Shown here one piece after another: positions 22,910 to 33,408 of a stretch of 64,000 nt of DNA (its first letter is position 1; each line of letters begins with the position of its first letter). The position numbers and the translations under genes were made by a program. Below the pieces are notes generated by a model, which was given only the letters and a program-made list of their open reading frames with translations, was not told the origin of the DNA and ran no database searches. Source of the stretch: Gnetum montanum (taxonomy: Eukaryota; Streptophyta; Gnetopsida; Gnetales; Gnetaceae); NCBI GenBank assembly GCA_015680685.1, contig MNCI01000651.1, positions 1,977,832-2,041,831 of the forward strand. The letters run 5' to 3'.

Positions 22910-24480
22910 GATGATGAATTAGCGAATGCAGTAGAGGAGATTATTGCTAATGCTTTGATTTGTTGTGTGGACAATCCCATTGAATCTTGGATTCTAGATT
23001 CAGGTGCCTCATTCCACTCCACTCCATGCAAAGAATTGTTACACAATTATGTTGCAGGGAAGTTTGGAAAGGTTTATCTTGCAGATGATGAACCTTTGGA
23101 TATTATGGGGAAGGGTGAAGTTCAAATAAAGACCACCCAAGGGATGCAATGGAAATTGCAAGATGTAAGACATGTTCCTAGACTTAAGAAAAATTTAATC
23201 TCCATGAATCAGATGGATTTGGATGGATATACAACAACATTTGGTGATAGATCATGGAAGATTACCAAGGGAAACTTGGTTGTTGCACAAGGTAGTAAGG
23301 TGGGAACATTGTACATGACTACAGCAAAGAAAGATGCAGTTTTAGTTGCTAACTATGATGGTGATTCAATCCTATGGCACCGAAGACTTGGGCACATGAG
23401 CGAAAAAGGTATGAAGTTGTTGGCTTCAAAGGGAAAGTTACCAAAGTTTAAGTGTGATGATGTTGGCTTGTGTGAAGATTGTGTTTATGAGAAGCAAAAA
23501 TGAGTTACTTTCTCAACGATAGGGAGGATATCACAAACTGAAAAGCTTGAACTGGTGCATTCAGATGTATGGGGGCCAGCTCCAATGAAGTCTCTTGGAG
23601 GCTCAAGCTATTATGTCACTTTCATTGATGATTCCACTAGGAAGGTATGGGTTTATTTTTTAAAAAATAAATCTGATGTGTTTACTACTTTTTAAAAGTG
23701 GAAAGCTGAAGTAGAAAATCAGACTAGTTTAAAAATAAAATGTCTGAAGTCAGATAATGGAGGGGAATATGACAGCCAAGAATTCAAGAATTTTTGTTCA
23801 GAAAATGGGATTAAAATGATTAAGATAGTTCTAAGAATGCTAGAGCAAAACGGTGTTGTTGAATGAATGAACAGAACCTTGAATAAAAGAGCTAGGAGCA
23901 TGAGAATACACTCTGGGCTACCAAAGTTCTTTTGGGCAGATGCAATTAACACAGTAGCCTACTTCATTAATCAAGCACCTTAAGTTCCATTGGAGTTCAG
24001 AATACCAGAGGAGGTATGGACTCGGAAGGAGGTAAATCTTTCACATTTGAAAATTTTTGGGTGTGTCTCATATGTGCATATTGATTCAAATGATAGAGAT
24101 AAGCTTGATCCTAAAGCCAAGAAATGTTATTTTATTGGCTATGGTTCCAATAATTTTGGTTATCATTTTTGGGATGATCAAAATAGGAAAATTATCAAAC
24201 ACATGGATGTCATTTTTAATGAACACATGGTGTACAAGGATAGGTTCGGTTTAGAATCCAGCATTGCAGGGAAGCAAGAAAAGGAATGTGAGAAGGCTAA
24301 ACTGGAAGAGATATCTGAGAGGGATGTGGATGGAAGGACTCAAGCAAATCCTGGAAATAGGATAGCTGAAAATGAACCACACCAGAGTCTCAATTGAGAA
24401 GGTCTATAAGAACACCAAAGCCTAGAGAAAGGTACTCTCTCTCATTACATTACTTATTGTTGACTAATTCTAGGGAACCA
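22910..24480 (+). pseudogene. Copia protease and integrase
   Basis: Protease: WILDSGASFHSTP near 22988, the catalytic D-S-G. GAG-pre-integrase: LWHRRLGHMSEKGM near 23372. Integrase core: [10 protein letters not shown] near 23560 (first Asp) and KSDNGGEYDS near 23744 (second Asp), then the E-bearing segment with GVVE followed by a stop where family members have Arg (about 23863). The frame is the same from 22955 to 24397 apart from stops at Gln/Arg/Trp positions. It is non-functional. Confidence 0.9.
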
Positions 24481-24486
24481 TAATGT

Positions 24487-26024
24487 TTGGATGACACAAT
24501 GCAGGCAACAGATTGTGTTGAGTGGGAGGTGGTTATGAGAGATGAGATGAAGTCACTCCACAAAAATATGACATGGACACTAACTGAGTTGCCAGAAGGA
24601 AAGAAGGCATTGCAGAATAAGTGGGTGTACAGGGTCAAGGAAGAACATGATGGCAGCAAAAGATACAAAGCAAGGTTAGTAGTTAAGGGTTTCAACATGA
24701 AAAGGGAATTGACTACATAGAAATTTTTTCACCTGTAGTAAAGTTGACTACTATTAGAGTAGTGCTAAGTATTGTGGCTGCTAATGATTTGCATCTAGAG
24801 CAGCTAGATGTCAAAACTGCATTTCTACATGGTGACCTCAAACAAGACATTTACATGACACAACCAAAAGGCTTCCAAGTTCTAGGGAGGGAAAATCTGT
24901 TGTGTAAATTAAAGAAAAGCCTGTATGGGTTGAAGCAGGCTCCAAGGCAATGATACAAAAAGTTTGATGGATTTATGTGTAAAAATGGCTTTGTTCAAAG
25001 CGAGATGGATCACTGTTGCTATTTCAAAAATACTAATGACTGTTATATAATATTGTTGTTATATGTTGATGATATGCTAGTTGCAGGGACTAGCATGAAG
25101 GAGATCAATAGCTTAAAGCAGCATTTAGCAAGAAAATTTGAGATGAAAGACTTGGGGCCAGTTAAGAAGATACTTGGGATGAGAATATCTAGAGATAGAT
25201 CAGAGGGATTGCTGAAGCTATCTCAAGAAAAGTACATAGGAAAGTTGCTGAAAAAGTTTAGTCTTCAAGATGCCAAGATCAGAAATACTCCTATGGGAAG
25301 CCATGTTCATCTCTCCAAGGAGCAAGCACCAAAGATAGATGATGAAAGAAAACACATGGCCAAAGTACCTTATGCTTCAGCAGTTGGAAGCTTGATGTAT
25401 GCTATGGTATGTACTAGGCCAGACATAGCTCATGCAGAGGGAGTTGTTAGCAAGTTTATGTCTGATCCAGGAAGGGAGCATTGGGAAGTTGTAAAGTGGC
25501 TCCTAAGATATTTGAAAGGAATTTCAGGTATGACACTTTGTTTTAAAAGGAGTAGCATTACTCTACAGGGTTTTTCTGATGTAGATTTGGGAGGTGACTT
25601 GGATAGCAGGAAGAGCACCACTGGTTGTCTCTTTACCGTGGGCAACACGGTTATGAGTTGGATGTCTTGACTTCAGCAGAGCATTGCTCTCTCAACCATA
25701 GAAGCAGAATATATGGCTATCTCAAAAGCTAGAAAAAAGATGATCTAGTTGAAAGGTGTTCTAAAAGAATTGAGTAAGACATAGGACAACAATGGGTTTT
25801 TCACTGATAGTCAAAGTGCCATACATCTAGCTAAAAGTCCAATCTTCCATTCCAAATCCAAACACATTCAACTGAGGTATCATCATATCCGGGAATTGAT
25901 AGATGGTGAAACATTATTGCTGAGGAAGATTCCTGGTTCAAACAACCTTGGAGACATGTTAACCAAGGCAATTACCTTTGCTAAACTGAAACTTTGCACA
26001 ACCTTAGCAGGCCTCCATAGTTAG
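24487..26024 (+). pseudogene. Copia reverse transcriptase and RNase H
   Basis: The RT start is WTLTELPEGKKALQNKWVY (about 24575). LDVKTAFLHGDL (about 24802) is in the palm, LYGLKQAPRQ is followed by a stop where Trp is usual (about 24951), and the catalytic YVDDMLVAG is at about 25059. RNase H motifs follow: a DLDSRKSTTG segment near 25600, IEAEYMAISKA near 25699, and a TDSQSAIHLA segment near 25803. The frame shifts near 24700-24740. The last stop is at 26022. Confidence 0.9.
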
Positions 26025-26104
26025 CAATGAGGAGGCATTGTTTGTGGGATTAATAGCATCTGTGGAATAAGCAAGGGAGTAAGAGTTTTTTGTTTGATCC
26101 GTCT

Positions 26105-26394
26105 CCAAGTGAGAGATTGTTAAGTTATGTGGTAACTGATCCAACACGGGTCAAAACCAGTTAGCAGCAGTGAGCAATAGTAAGCAGTACTAGTTCCAGC
26201 AATTACTAGTTCTGGTCCGTTGTCTTCCATAACAGCCCAAAAACGTTCCTGTAACCATAATTGTATCTAGCAAAAATTATTTAATAATAATTCTCATGCA
26301 TTTCTTGTGGTGTGCTTGGTTAAACACCACACAAAGCTGTGTGTTGCCTGTGTTTTCTTTTTCTTTGGTTCTTTATCTGTTCCTGCATGGAACA
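26105..26394 (+). repeat. Copia polypurine tract and right LTR
   Basis: CCAAGTGAGAGAT (26105-26117) precedes TGTTAAGTTATG at 26118. The LTR follows the left one closely to TTTATCTGTTCC. Its last ten bases (GCATGGAACA) differ from the left LTR end, and DRB-like coding text resumes across this point. Confidence 0.85.
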
Positions 26395-26755
26395 GGCTGC
26401 TGCAGAGGAGGCACTGCAGGCAGTCATGGAATGAAAATCGTCAGAGATGATCTCAGGTATGAGCAACAATTTATTGCAGGAAATGGCGATCAAGGGTGGA
26501 CTGCCATCACCAACGTATACCACCACAGCGTCTAGACCAAGACATCTGTCCACGTTTACGTGTATAGTTAAAGCTGCAGAATGAATGTTCATCGGGGAGG
26601 CTGCCCAAACGTAGAAGCAGGTGACAAAAATGCAGCCATGGTGGCGTTGGACGCACTACAGGAGGAAGAGATTGATGAGATTTCCGTCTCACGGCCCAAG
26701 CCTCCCTTTTACCGTTTGATTGGTTTCATTAGGAATAAACCCATCGGTTAATTTC

Positions 26756-27339
26756 CCACAGAAGCATGGTTTTGAAATCCTAAAGCTATTTCCTACCCAT
26801 AGGAATGGTGAAATCGGTAATAACCGATAATTGTATCAATTTCAAGGTTTAGACGCACCGGAATTAACTGCCATCAACACCAAACCTTTTTATGAATTTG
26901 AAAACTTCACTCTTTGCGCGTACATATATATTTGCCGTGGCTATTAAAGGCAGAAAGGTGTGTTTGAAACTATTTTGAATAGGAGGGCAAGGAGTTTTCT
27001 ATAAAATGAATTTTGCATAGATAGAGAAACAGGAAACCTGTGGACAACCGCTCGTGGAATTACCACAGTTGATGGTTCGAGAGTTTTATCATTACCGGGA
27101 GTTATGGCAGAGTTGGGCAGAGTTGTTGGTACATGCTTATGTTCATATTTGCAGTTATCACCGGTTATTGTTTCCTTTTGTTACCAATTCATCTCAAGTC
27201 GCGTTCCATATACTATATGTTAACCTGTAATACAATAATCTGATTTATTACGGCAGCTCTTACTCCCCTAATTGCTCTAATTGACATGCACCATACACCA
27301 TCTTAACCTTTAAATAGATCCTCAATTCTTGGTTTTTTT
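26756..27339. other. Stretch downstream of DRB-like pseudogene
   Basis: It follows the DRB-like frame, which ends in a stop near 26750 after KPPFYRLIGFIRNKP. It contains no recognisable domain or LTR edge. It is probably 3' flanking sequence of the captured gene. Confidence 0.35.
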
Positions 27340-27560
27340 TAACACATATCAGTGGCCCCTTGCTCTTATATTCATTATGGAAATTTCTTAAATGACATTA
27401 TATTTGTAATACCAACTATAACACTAATTAGATGTTCTGGGATCCAAAGCTCAGTCATATTTTGACAAAAGAATAATGGCCTTAAATTGAGAAACTATAT
27501 CTTGGCAGGTAGACTAAGTAACCATAGCCCCATGCCCAGCATGGAAGATATTGTCATTGA
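27340..27560. repeat. Dispersed repeat block Z, copy 1
   Basis: It matches 57740-57975: CTCTTATATTCATTATGGAAA, CCAACTATAACACTAATTA, TTGACAAAAGAATAATGGCC and GATGCCCAGCATG-like phrases occur in the same order and strand. In copy 2 it leads on to a primer site and LTR. Confidence 0.78.
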
Positions 27561-28711
27561 CACTTTCGTCCCAAATTTTAAATTGCATGCAAATGCAAGG
27601 ATAACAAAAGTCATAGGAATTCTAAAGGATGCAAGAATATAGAAAATATAAAGAATCATAAAATTAAAAGAAAAAAGGAGATAAAATAAAACTTGCAAGC
27701 AAACTATAACATTTTAAACATGATTAAAGTAATCATATAATTAAAAGAGCACTAAACATGGGCCACCCTTAGTCACACCACATGACCAATAAAAATTTTA
27801 AAATATAAACTTTATAAATCATAATTTTAACTATATACATATATGTATACTGATTGTGATTAAGATTTCATTCTCAGTTATCTCTCAAATAAAAGTAATT
27901 AGTATGAGGACCACTTTGAGTATAAGACTTATACCAAACTTTATAAAGAGGACATGCTTCTCTTATATCATAGCTAGCCACAACTTGCAAATTTTGATTT
28001 AGTTTTTTTTTTTAAATGAATTTTGAGGAAATAGCTTTAAAATGGAATGGAGGCTAGGGTGAGGATTGCTGCTAGACCCCATCACAAAAGAACTTATTAA
28101 ACTACCAATAAACATCATCATCATTCTTTTTCCATTTTTTATTTTTTATTTTGTTTTTCTAAGAGGATAGCCATGGATCATCACACTTTAGAGCTGGGGC
28201 TTATGAGAGGGAGAATGAAATTTTTTAAGGTCACCTAGTGATTGTGGCTAACCATTCTCCAACCTTACATGTCCTACATTCACATGACCATGATAATAAC
28301 ATAATAAGTTAGCATAAATCCCATCCTCCATAATCCAACATAATGAATAAAACCAAAACTTTAAAATAGATTAGGAAGAATCATAGAATTCTTAAAATAT
28401 GTTATATAAGGAGGTTTTATATAATAGTAATATGATATAACATGAATAATATATAGAACATTATATTTGCATTATCTTCAAATGGTGTTATGATGTTCCA
28501 ATGCCTAGCAACTCAAATGATTATAATGATTATTAAAATAATATTAAAATGCATAAAGTGAGCAAACCAAAACCAATATGCTAAGAAAAACAATGATGGT
28601 AGGCATATCATGCATAAGCAAATGATGGCAATGCAAAGAAAATATGCAAATGCAACTATATATGAATGAAATGCATAAAGAATGAAAAGAAACCATGAAA
28701 CTAAGGATTTA
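27561..28711. other. AT-rich stretch, nothing recognised
   Basis: No convincing ORF, LTR or RNA gene was found. It was contiguous with 54262 onward before element B inserted. It may therefore be the downstream part of the minus-strand gag element at 54.3-55.0 kb, although no coding text was readable. Confidence 0.4.
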
Positions 28712-28716
28712 CCAAG

Positions 28717-29517
28717 TGATGAGTCGTCATTTGGGGCCACCACGACATTGTAGCCCAACCCGCGATATCGCGGCCTATCTCCTCATCTATAAATAAGAGG
28801 TAGACAAATGAGTTTTAGGGGTTAGTTCTTAGTTCCTTACCCAAACTCTTGCAGTCTTTTCCTTCTTAGAGTTAGAATTATTTCCTAGTGTATGCCCATA
28901 GTGTGGTGATTGTAATTGTACGGCACCTTTATTCGAGTGTGACGTACTTGGACATGCACATGACCAGCAATAAAGATCGAGATTACTTCATCATTGTAGC
29001 ATTCACTTATTTTAATCATTTAATTAATTGTTATTTACTGCTTTCCTAGTTAATCTCTCTCGCCTTTAAACTCATGTTAAAACATGGAATGAGTACGACT
29101 TGATTACGAGCACTTAAGTGTGACTACTTGGTAACCCAGTGGTGTACTTAGGATCTGTGCTTGGTAATCCTAGTGGTAGTCATGCACAAAGTCCAAGGTA
29201 TGTATGGATGATCAAGGAATGGATGCTCATTGCACTTAGGTTAGTTTAGATTCTCTCACCCTTCTCTCCTAGCTTAGTTAATATTACTTTCCATTGCCTT
29301 CAGGAGTAGCATTAGATTAGAAACCCATCATACACCTCACTTTGGACTAAACCATACGTGACAAAGCTAATACTAGTCCAGGTGGGAAGATAGTGAACTG
29401 TGACCTAAGGCTAACTGTCTAGATGCCACAACTAATCTGTTTGCAGAGTTCGACTAGATCATGCATGTAACGCTCGTATTCGTATGGTTGAGTGTAGGGG
29501 TACCTCGCCACTCATCA
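28717..29517 (+). repeat. 5' LTR of element B
   Basis: It starts TGATGAGTC and ends CACTCATCA; the outer 8 bases form a perfect inverted repeat. It is shorter than the 3' LTR by loss of most GATATC motifs. Confidence 0.93.
28760..28795 (+). promoter_or_regulatory. LTR B promoter: 14-bp palindrome and TATA box
   Basis: CCGCGATATCGCGG at 28760-28773 is a perfect 14-bp palindrome. TATAAATA follows at 28788-28795. The 3' LTR has the same layout with four GATATC motifs. Confidence 0.65.
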
Positions 29518-29518
29518 T

Positions 29519-29536
29519 TGGCGCCGTTGCCGGGGA
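29519..29536 (+). other. Primer binding site, tRNA-Asp, intact
   Basis: TGGCGCCGTTGCCGGGGA is an exact match to the complement of the plant tRNA-Asp 3' end, one base inside the LTR. Athila-type gypsy elements use this primer. Its intactness suggests B is younger than A and D. Confidence 0.92.
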
Positions 29537-29657
29537 TGGTGCTAGTTATCTAGATTAGTTATATCATACAAGGTCACTGTAAAGGAATTAACAATATATC
29601 TTTTAGGAAAAAAAATTATTAAAAGTTACATATAAATTCACACAAAACTTCACAACC

Positions 29658-31506
29658 ATGCCTCTCCTACAAGATGATAATAATGCCACACTTAGTGAGG
29701 AAGTTCATTGGAGAACCAACGAACTATATGATGATGAAGATTGGAGTACACAACCTGAATTGGGGGTTTTTTATAAACATGAATGAAAGGAATGTCATCC
29801 TAACACATGAAGGTATAACCTACTTGATGACGACGAACCCTCATTGGCCACTATAAGCTTAACAAAAATACAAGAGGTTGTTCGAATCTCCCGTAGGCAT
29901 CGTAAAGAGAACCATCTACCTAGGCTCGATTTAAATAACTTTCCCAATTTCTCAGGAGGCTATCACTTAGATCTGCATCAACATTTACAAGCCTTCTATG
30001 ATGCCTGCACATGGAATAACATTGATAACGGTTGGCAAAAGCTTAAGCTCTTTCCTATGACACTCGTTGGCCAAGCAAAAGTATGGTATAGATCGTTAAA
30101 ACCAAATTCAATACAACGTTGGTTGACAATGGTAGAAGTCTTTAACGAAAAATATTAAACCTATGCAAGAGTGTCAAACTTGAGGAAACAAATCCAAGAG
30201 TGGAAACAAGCACAACATGAACCCTTGGACATGGCCTTAGAAAGATATTATGCACAATTAAACAACTATCCAGGCCATGGGTTTTCCAAGGAGAGGCTAA
30301 CGTACCATATAATTGATGGGCTTCATAATGAAACAAGAGAGACCTTAGGAATGTATGCCCAAGGTCAACTATACGAACTATGAACCCACCAAGTCCAAGA
30401 GCTTGTTAAGCAGGTAGCAAAAGAAGAAGGAGAATTGGCTAGATGGGAGAGTGTTGAAAAACATCAACAGGAATAAAATCTCAACTTAACAAAGGTCCAT
30501 GATCATAAAAAGGAGAAATCAACCAATCACAAGGAGAAAGAATCATCTTTGTCGGTACAATAATTATTAGAAGAAGTCAATGCAAAGATCAATAAGATGT
30601 TGGAATGGACGTATAAAAAGTGTGGAGAATTTACCGATATCATTGGAGATAGAGTTTTGACAACCCAAGAAGTAGGACAAAGTATCAGTAGACCATCAGA
30701 AAGAAGGGATAAGGAAAATAAGAGCTCAACTGCCAATCATACGTATGAATGCAACATATGCCTGTACAATCATCCCAAGGGCCAATGCCCAATATTGTTA
30801 CATTTATACGAGCATTAGGGAAACACGTTACATCCAGAGTTTGTACAAAGATACTGTGTTTGATCATAGTGGAAACAATCCCAATCGTGGGGGAGATCAC
30901 CTCTAAACTAGAGACACCCTTCGTACCATCCGAACCCAAACGCTTATATAGTTCAACATCCTGTTTCCCCAACTGGGCCAAAGCACTTTATCTCACCATG
31001 GTACCGTTCTCCTCAATACTATCAGCCCATGCCTCCAAAACAACCCCCACCTTATGTACCTTACACTTCCTTTCCCTCCTTCTACATTGCCACCAACTGT
31101 TCCTAAGGTACTTGCACCATAGCAACAACCTTCGAACGTCACTTGTGCTAATATTACTAATGGTAGTGAGAGACCTCAGCAACATTGAAGGCGTCCCTTC
31201 TTTAGAAATGACCCTAGGAAGGGACAACACAATCCCAAGGCCATTGTATCCTCCAACTCAGCACAAGTCCAACACTGTGGTGCACCCTTATTTTTGAACC
31301 CAATGCCTCATGTAGCTTCATTAGGGCCACCAACTCACACTCCAACAACAATACGGCCCAATGAACACAGGAATGGAGAGCGACAACCCGATCCTTGCAT
31401 ACCATCTTCCGGTCACAAACATCATAGTGGGTCAACTCGTTATCTGGGAACTACATCGTATAAATTGCCCCACTATGCTTATTATAATCAAGTGTGTGAA
31501 CCCTGA
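29658..31506 (+). pseudogene. gag of element B
   Basis: The frame from ATG 29658 holds an acidic N-terminus (EEVHWRTNELYDDEDWS), the gag core at 29844-30160 (FSGGYHLDLHQHLQAFYDAC, KLKLFPMTLVGQ, VWYRSLKPNS), a linker, and a knuckle CNICLYNHPKGQC near 30752-30790 with Cys-X2-Cys-X3-His-X4-Cys spacing. A Pro/Tyr-rich tail (about 30940-31100) follows. After a frameshift the tail continues to 31506. Stops sit at Gln, Arg or Trp positions. No protease follows, unlike element A. Confidence 0.85.
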
Positions 31507-33009
31507 TGGGGTAAACATGACCGGGCCCTGATATTTCCAACATGCAAGGATCCTCATCTTTTATTTATTAATCCTTGCCATCCTCAACCGTTTATTGATG
31601 AGGGATATCCCCCATTCTAATAGCAAGAAGGATTAATAAATACTTTTCATTTTCTTTAATTTTACAATTTTTTGTTTTCCAGTTTTTCATTTTTCAATTT
31701 CTTGTTTTATCTTTTTGTCTTTTTTGTCTCTTTACATTTTTATAAGTAATCTCATCTATGAATAAAACACTCATGTGGCTCGTTGGTTGAGGTGTGTTCT
31801 ATGTTATCAAGTCTAGAGTGATCAATTATTTAGACAGTGGGCCCATTACACCCACTCATCCATTCTACAAATAAGAGGTTTTGTTCAAGGGTACAGTGAT
31901 ATTCTTTACATTTTTAAAACTTAAAATTAATTTTGTGTTCATTGTACTCAGAATGAAGAAGGATGGACCAAGAGGGAATGATTAGGGTGTGACATCAAGG
32001 GGACTTGCGGATTCTCTTTGGTGACGTCTATGAGAGTTATCGTGCGACGTGGTTGTATAAGATCCTTATAGATCTAACGAAATATGGGAGTAATAGTAAT
32101 CAAAAGGGCACTCAAAAATCCAATGTTGTTCTAGGGGGTCCCACTAGAAAGACATGCACCCATGCCTGAAGGTTGGCAGCTTCTCTGGATTCAGCAATTG
32201 AAAAAAAAGAGAAAAGAAAAAAAAAGAGAGAAAATGAAAAGAAAAGTGCCACAAAACAAAAGTCACTTCTCCCTTGAATAAAATGCCAAGTGATCATATG
32301 CCTTGTTATTATGGTACTCTCATGGTTGCTCATCATGGGATGAAACAATGCGATGTCACTGATTAGAAAAATGGACTTGGTCTTGATCTTGGAGTGATAG
32401 GTTAATGACACATTAATCATACTTTACATGTAGGATTCATTGTGCCCTGGGTTAGTTACCTCATGTCCTAATCTCTACAATCCCTTTCTATAGTTCGTCT
32501 CATCTCACTGTTCTTGTAATCGTATCTCATGTTGTGTGTAATGTAGAATTCTTACCTCATTTTAGTGATAATTACATGTATGTGCTTTGTGGAATTAGTG
32601 CAGATTACATTTAACCCTTCTAGTGCCCACAGACACTTTAAGTGTGGTTATGCAAGGGCATTATAGGTTGAAACCTACTTTGGGGAGGATCCACTTGTGT
32701 AATTTTTTTTGTAATTTTCACGTATGACACAGCTCACACCTACCATCTCTTACCCTCAGCTTATTTTTCATAACATTCCTTCCCTATTAGTATTACCCCT
32801 CTGAGTTTCAATGTTCCTATGTATCATTACATATCCTTTTTCTCCCATCCAAGGTTTTATTGATAAAATCCACACCGTCATAATTAATTGTGCCTTTTGA
32901 ATTAATGGAATTATCCCAGCAACCTTTAACATGTGCCACATGTACTTGCTTTCATATTTTATCTTCCAAAAACCCTAAAAACTTGATTTTTCCCCTGGGC
33001 CTAAAACAT
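31507..33009 (+). other. Non-coding middle of element B
   Basis: No coding domain was seen. Parts align with the 3' internal region of element A (about 11720 and 12390). A purine-rich run lies at about 32200-32240. The protease expected after gag is absent. Confidence 0.55.
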
Positions 33010-33408
33010 CAATAGGCTATGATATCACGTACGCGATATCGTTGCCGACGCAATGTATCATACGCGATATCATGTCCCTCCAAACCTATAAATAGGCAAC
33101 CCCCGCNTTGTGGGGGAGGGACATCTACTGAATAGTGCCTAACTTTTTTGGAATTTATCATCTCCCAAAGGACATCAGTAAGGGTAATTAGCTATAACAC
33201 TTAGAATAATTGTGCCCAAAAATCATTTAATCCCTAGGTATACCGGGAAATTAAAATTGGAAACCACCTAAGTAAAATGGACTCATTATTACACTCTTTT
33301 GGGCAAGATCACATGAAGATTAAACAAATTAATTAATTAAGGCAAGCAATAAGGTATAACTTAACTTCAAAAATAACCTTACTAACGCTTGACCCCGTGT
33401 GATTGCAG
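33010..33408 (+). promoter_or_regulatory. Internal promoter and leader of the extra ORF
   Basis: Three GATATC motifs in palindrome-like context (33018-33070) are followed by TATAAATA at 33087-33094 and a CCCCCGC(N)TTGTGGGGG inverted repeat. This is the same arrangement as the LTR promoters but inside the element. A leader then runs to a splice-acceptor-like GATTGCAG directly before ATG 33409; a donor-like CAGTAAGG is near 33177. Promoter activity is inferred. Confidence 0.5.

Larger units (their letters stand above)
21810..26394 (+). mobile_element. Full-length Ty1/copia retrotransposon, decayed
   Basis: LTRs of 299 and 277 bp flank a primer site, gag, protease, integrase, RT and RNase H in copia order, with a purine tract before the right LTR. 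Left LTR ends are TGTTA...TAACA. The single polyprotein is disrupted by at least eight stops and a few frameshifts. Flanks are AAATC (left) and GGCTG (right), so no target duplication was confirmed. It lies within the first dsRNA-binding domain of the DRB-like gene. Confidence 0.92.
21670..26755 (+). pseudogene. DRB-like double-stranded-RNA-binding protein, split by copia
   Basis: From ATG 21670 the frame reads FKNQLHELAQKCSLDLPSY, the first helix of a plant DRB dsRNA-binding domain. After a one-base frameshift near 21733 comes NPRFKAVVSFKGE, its strand 1-2 region. Copia interrupts at 21810. After it, MEQAAAEEALQAV (26387 on) resembles the last helix of that domain, and NNLLQEMAIKGGLPSPTY (about 26463 on), TFTCIVKAAE and, after another frameshift, NAAMVALDAL give a second domain. 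DRB proteins partner Dicer-like enzymes in small-RNA pathways. It is broken by stops, frameshifts and insertion. A second copy starts at 57430. Confidence 0.75.

Noticed and set aside
30749-31297. A 182-codon plus frame in element B.
   Set aside because: It overlaps the Pro/Tyr-rich gag tail in another frame; the gag frame is supported by continuity with the core.
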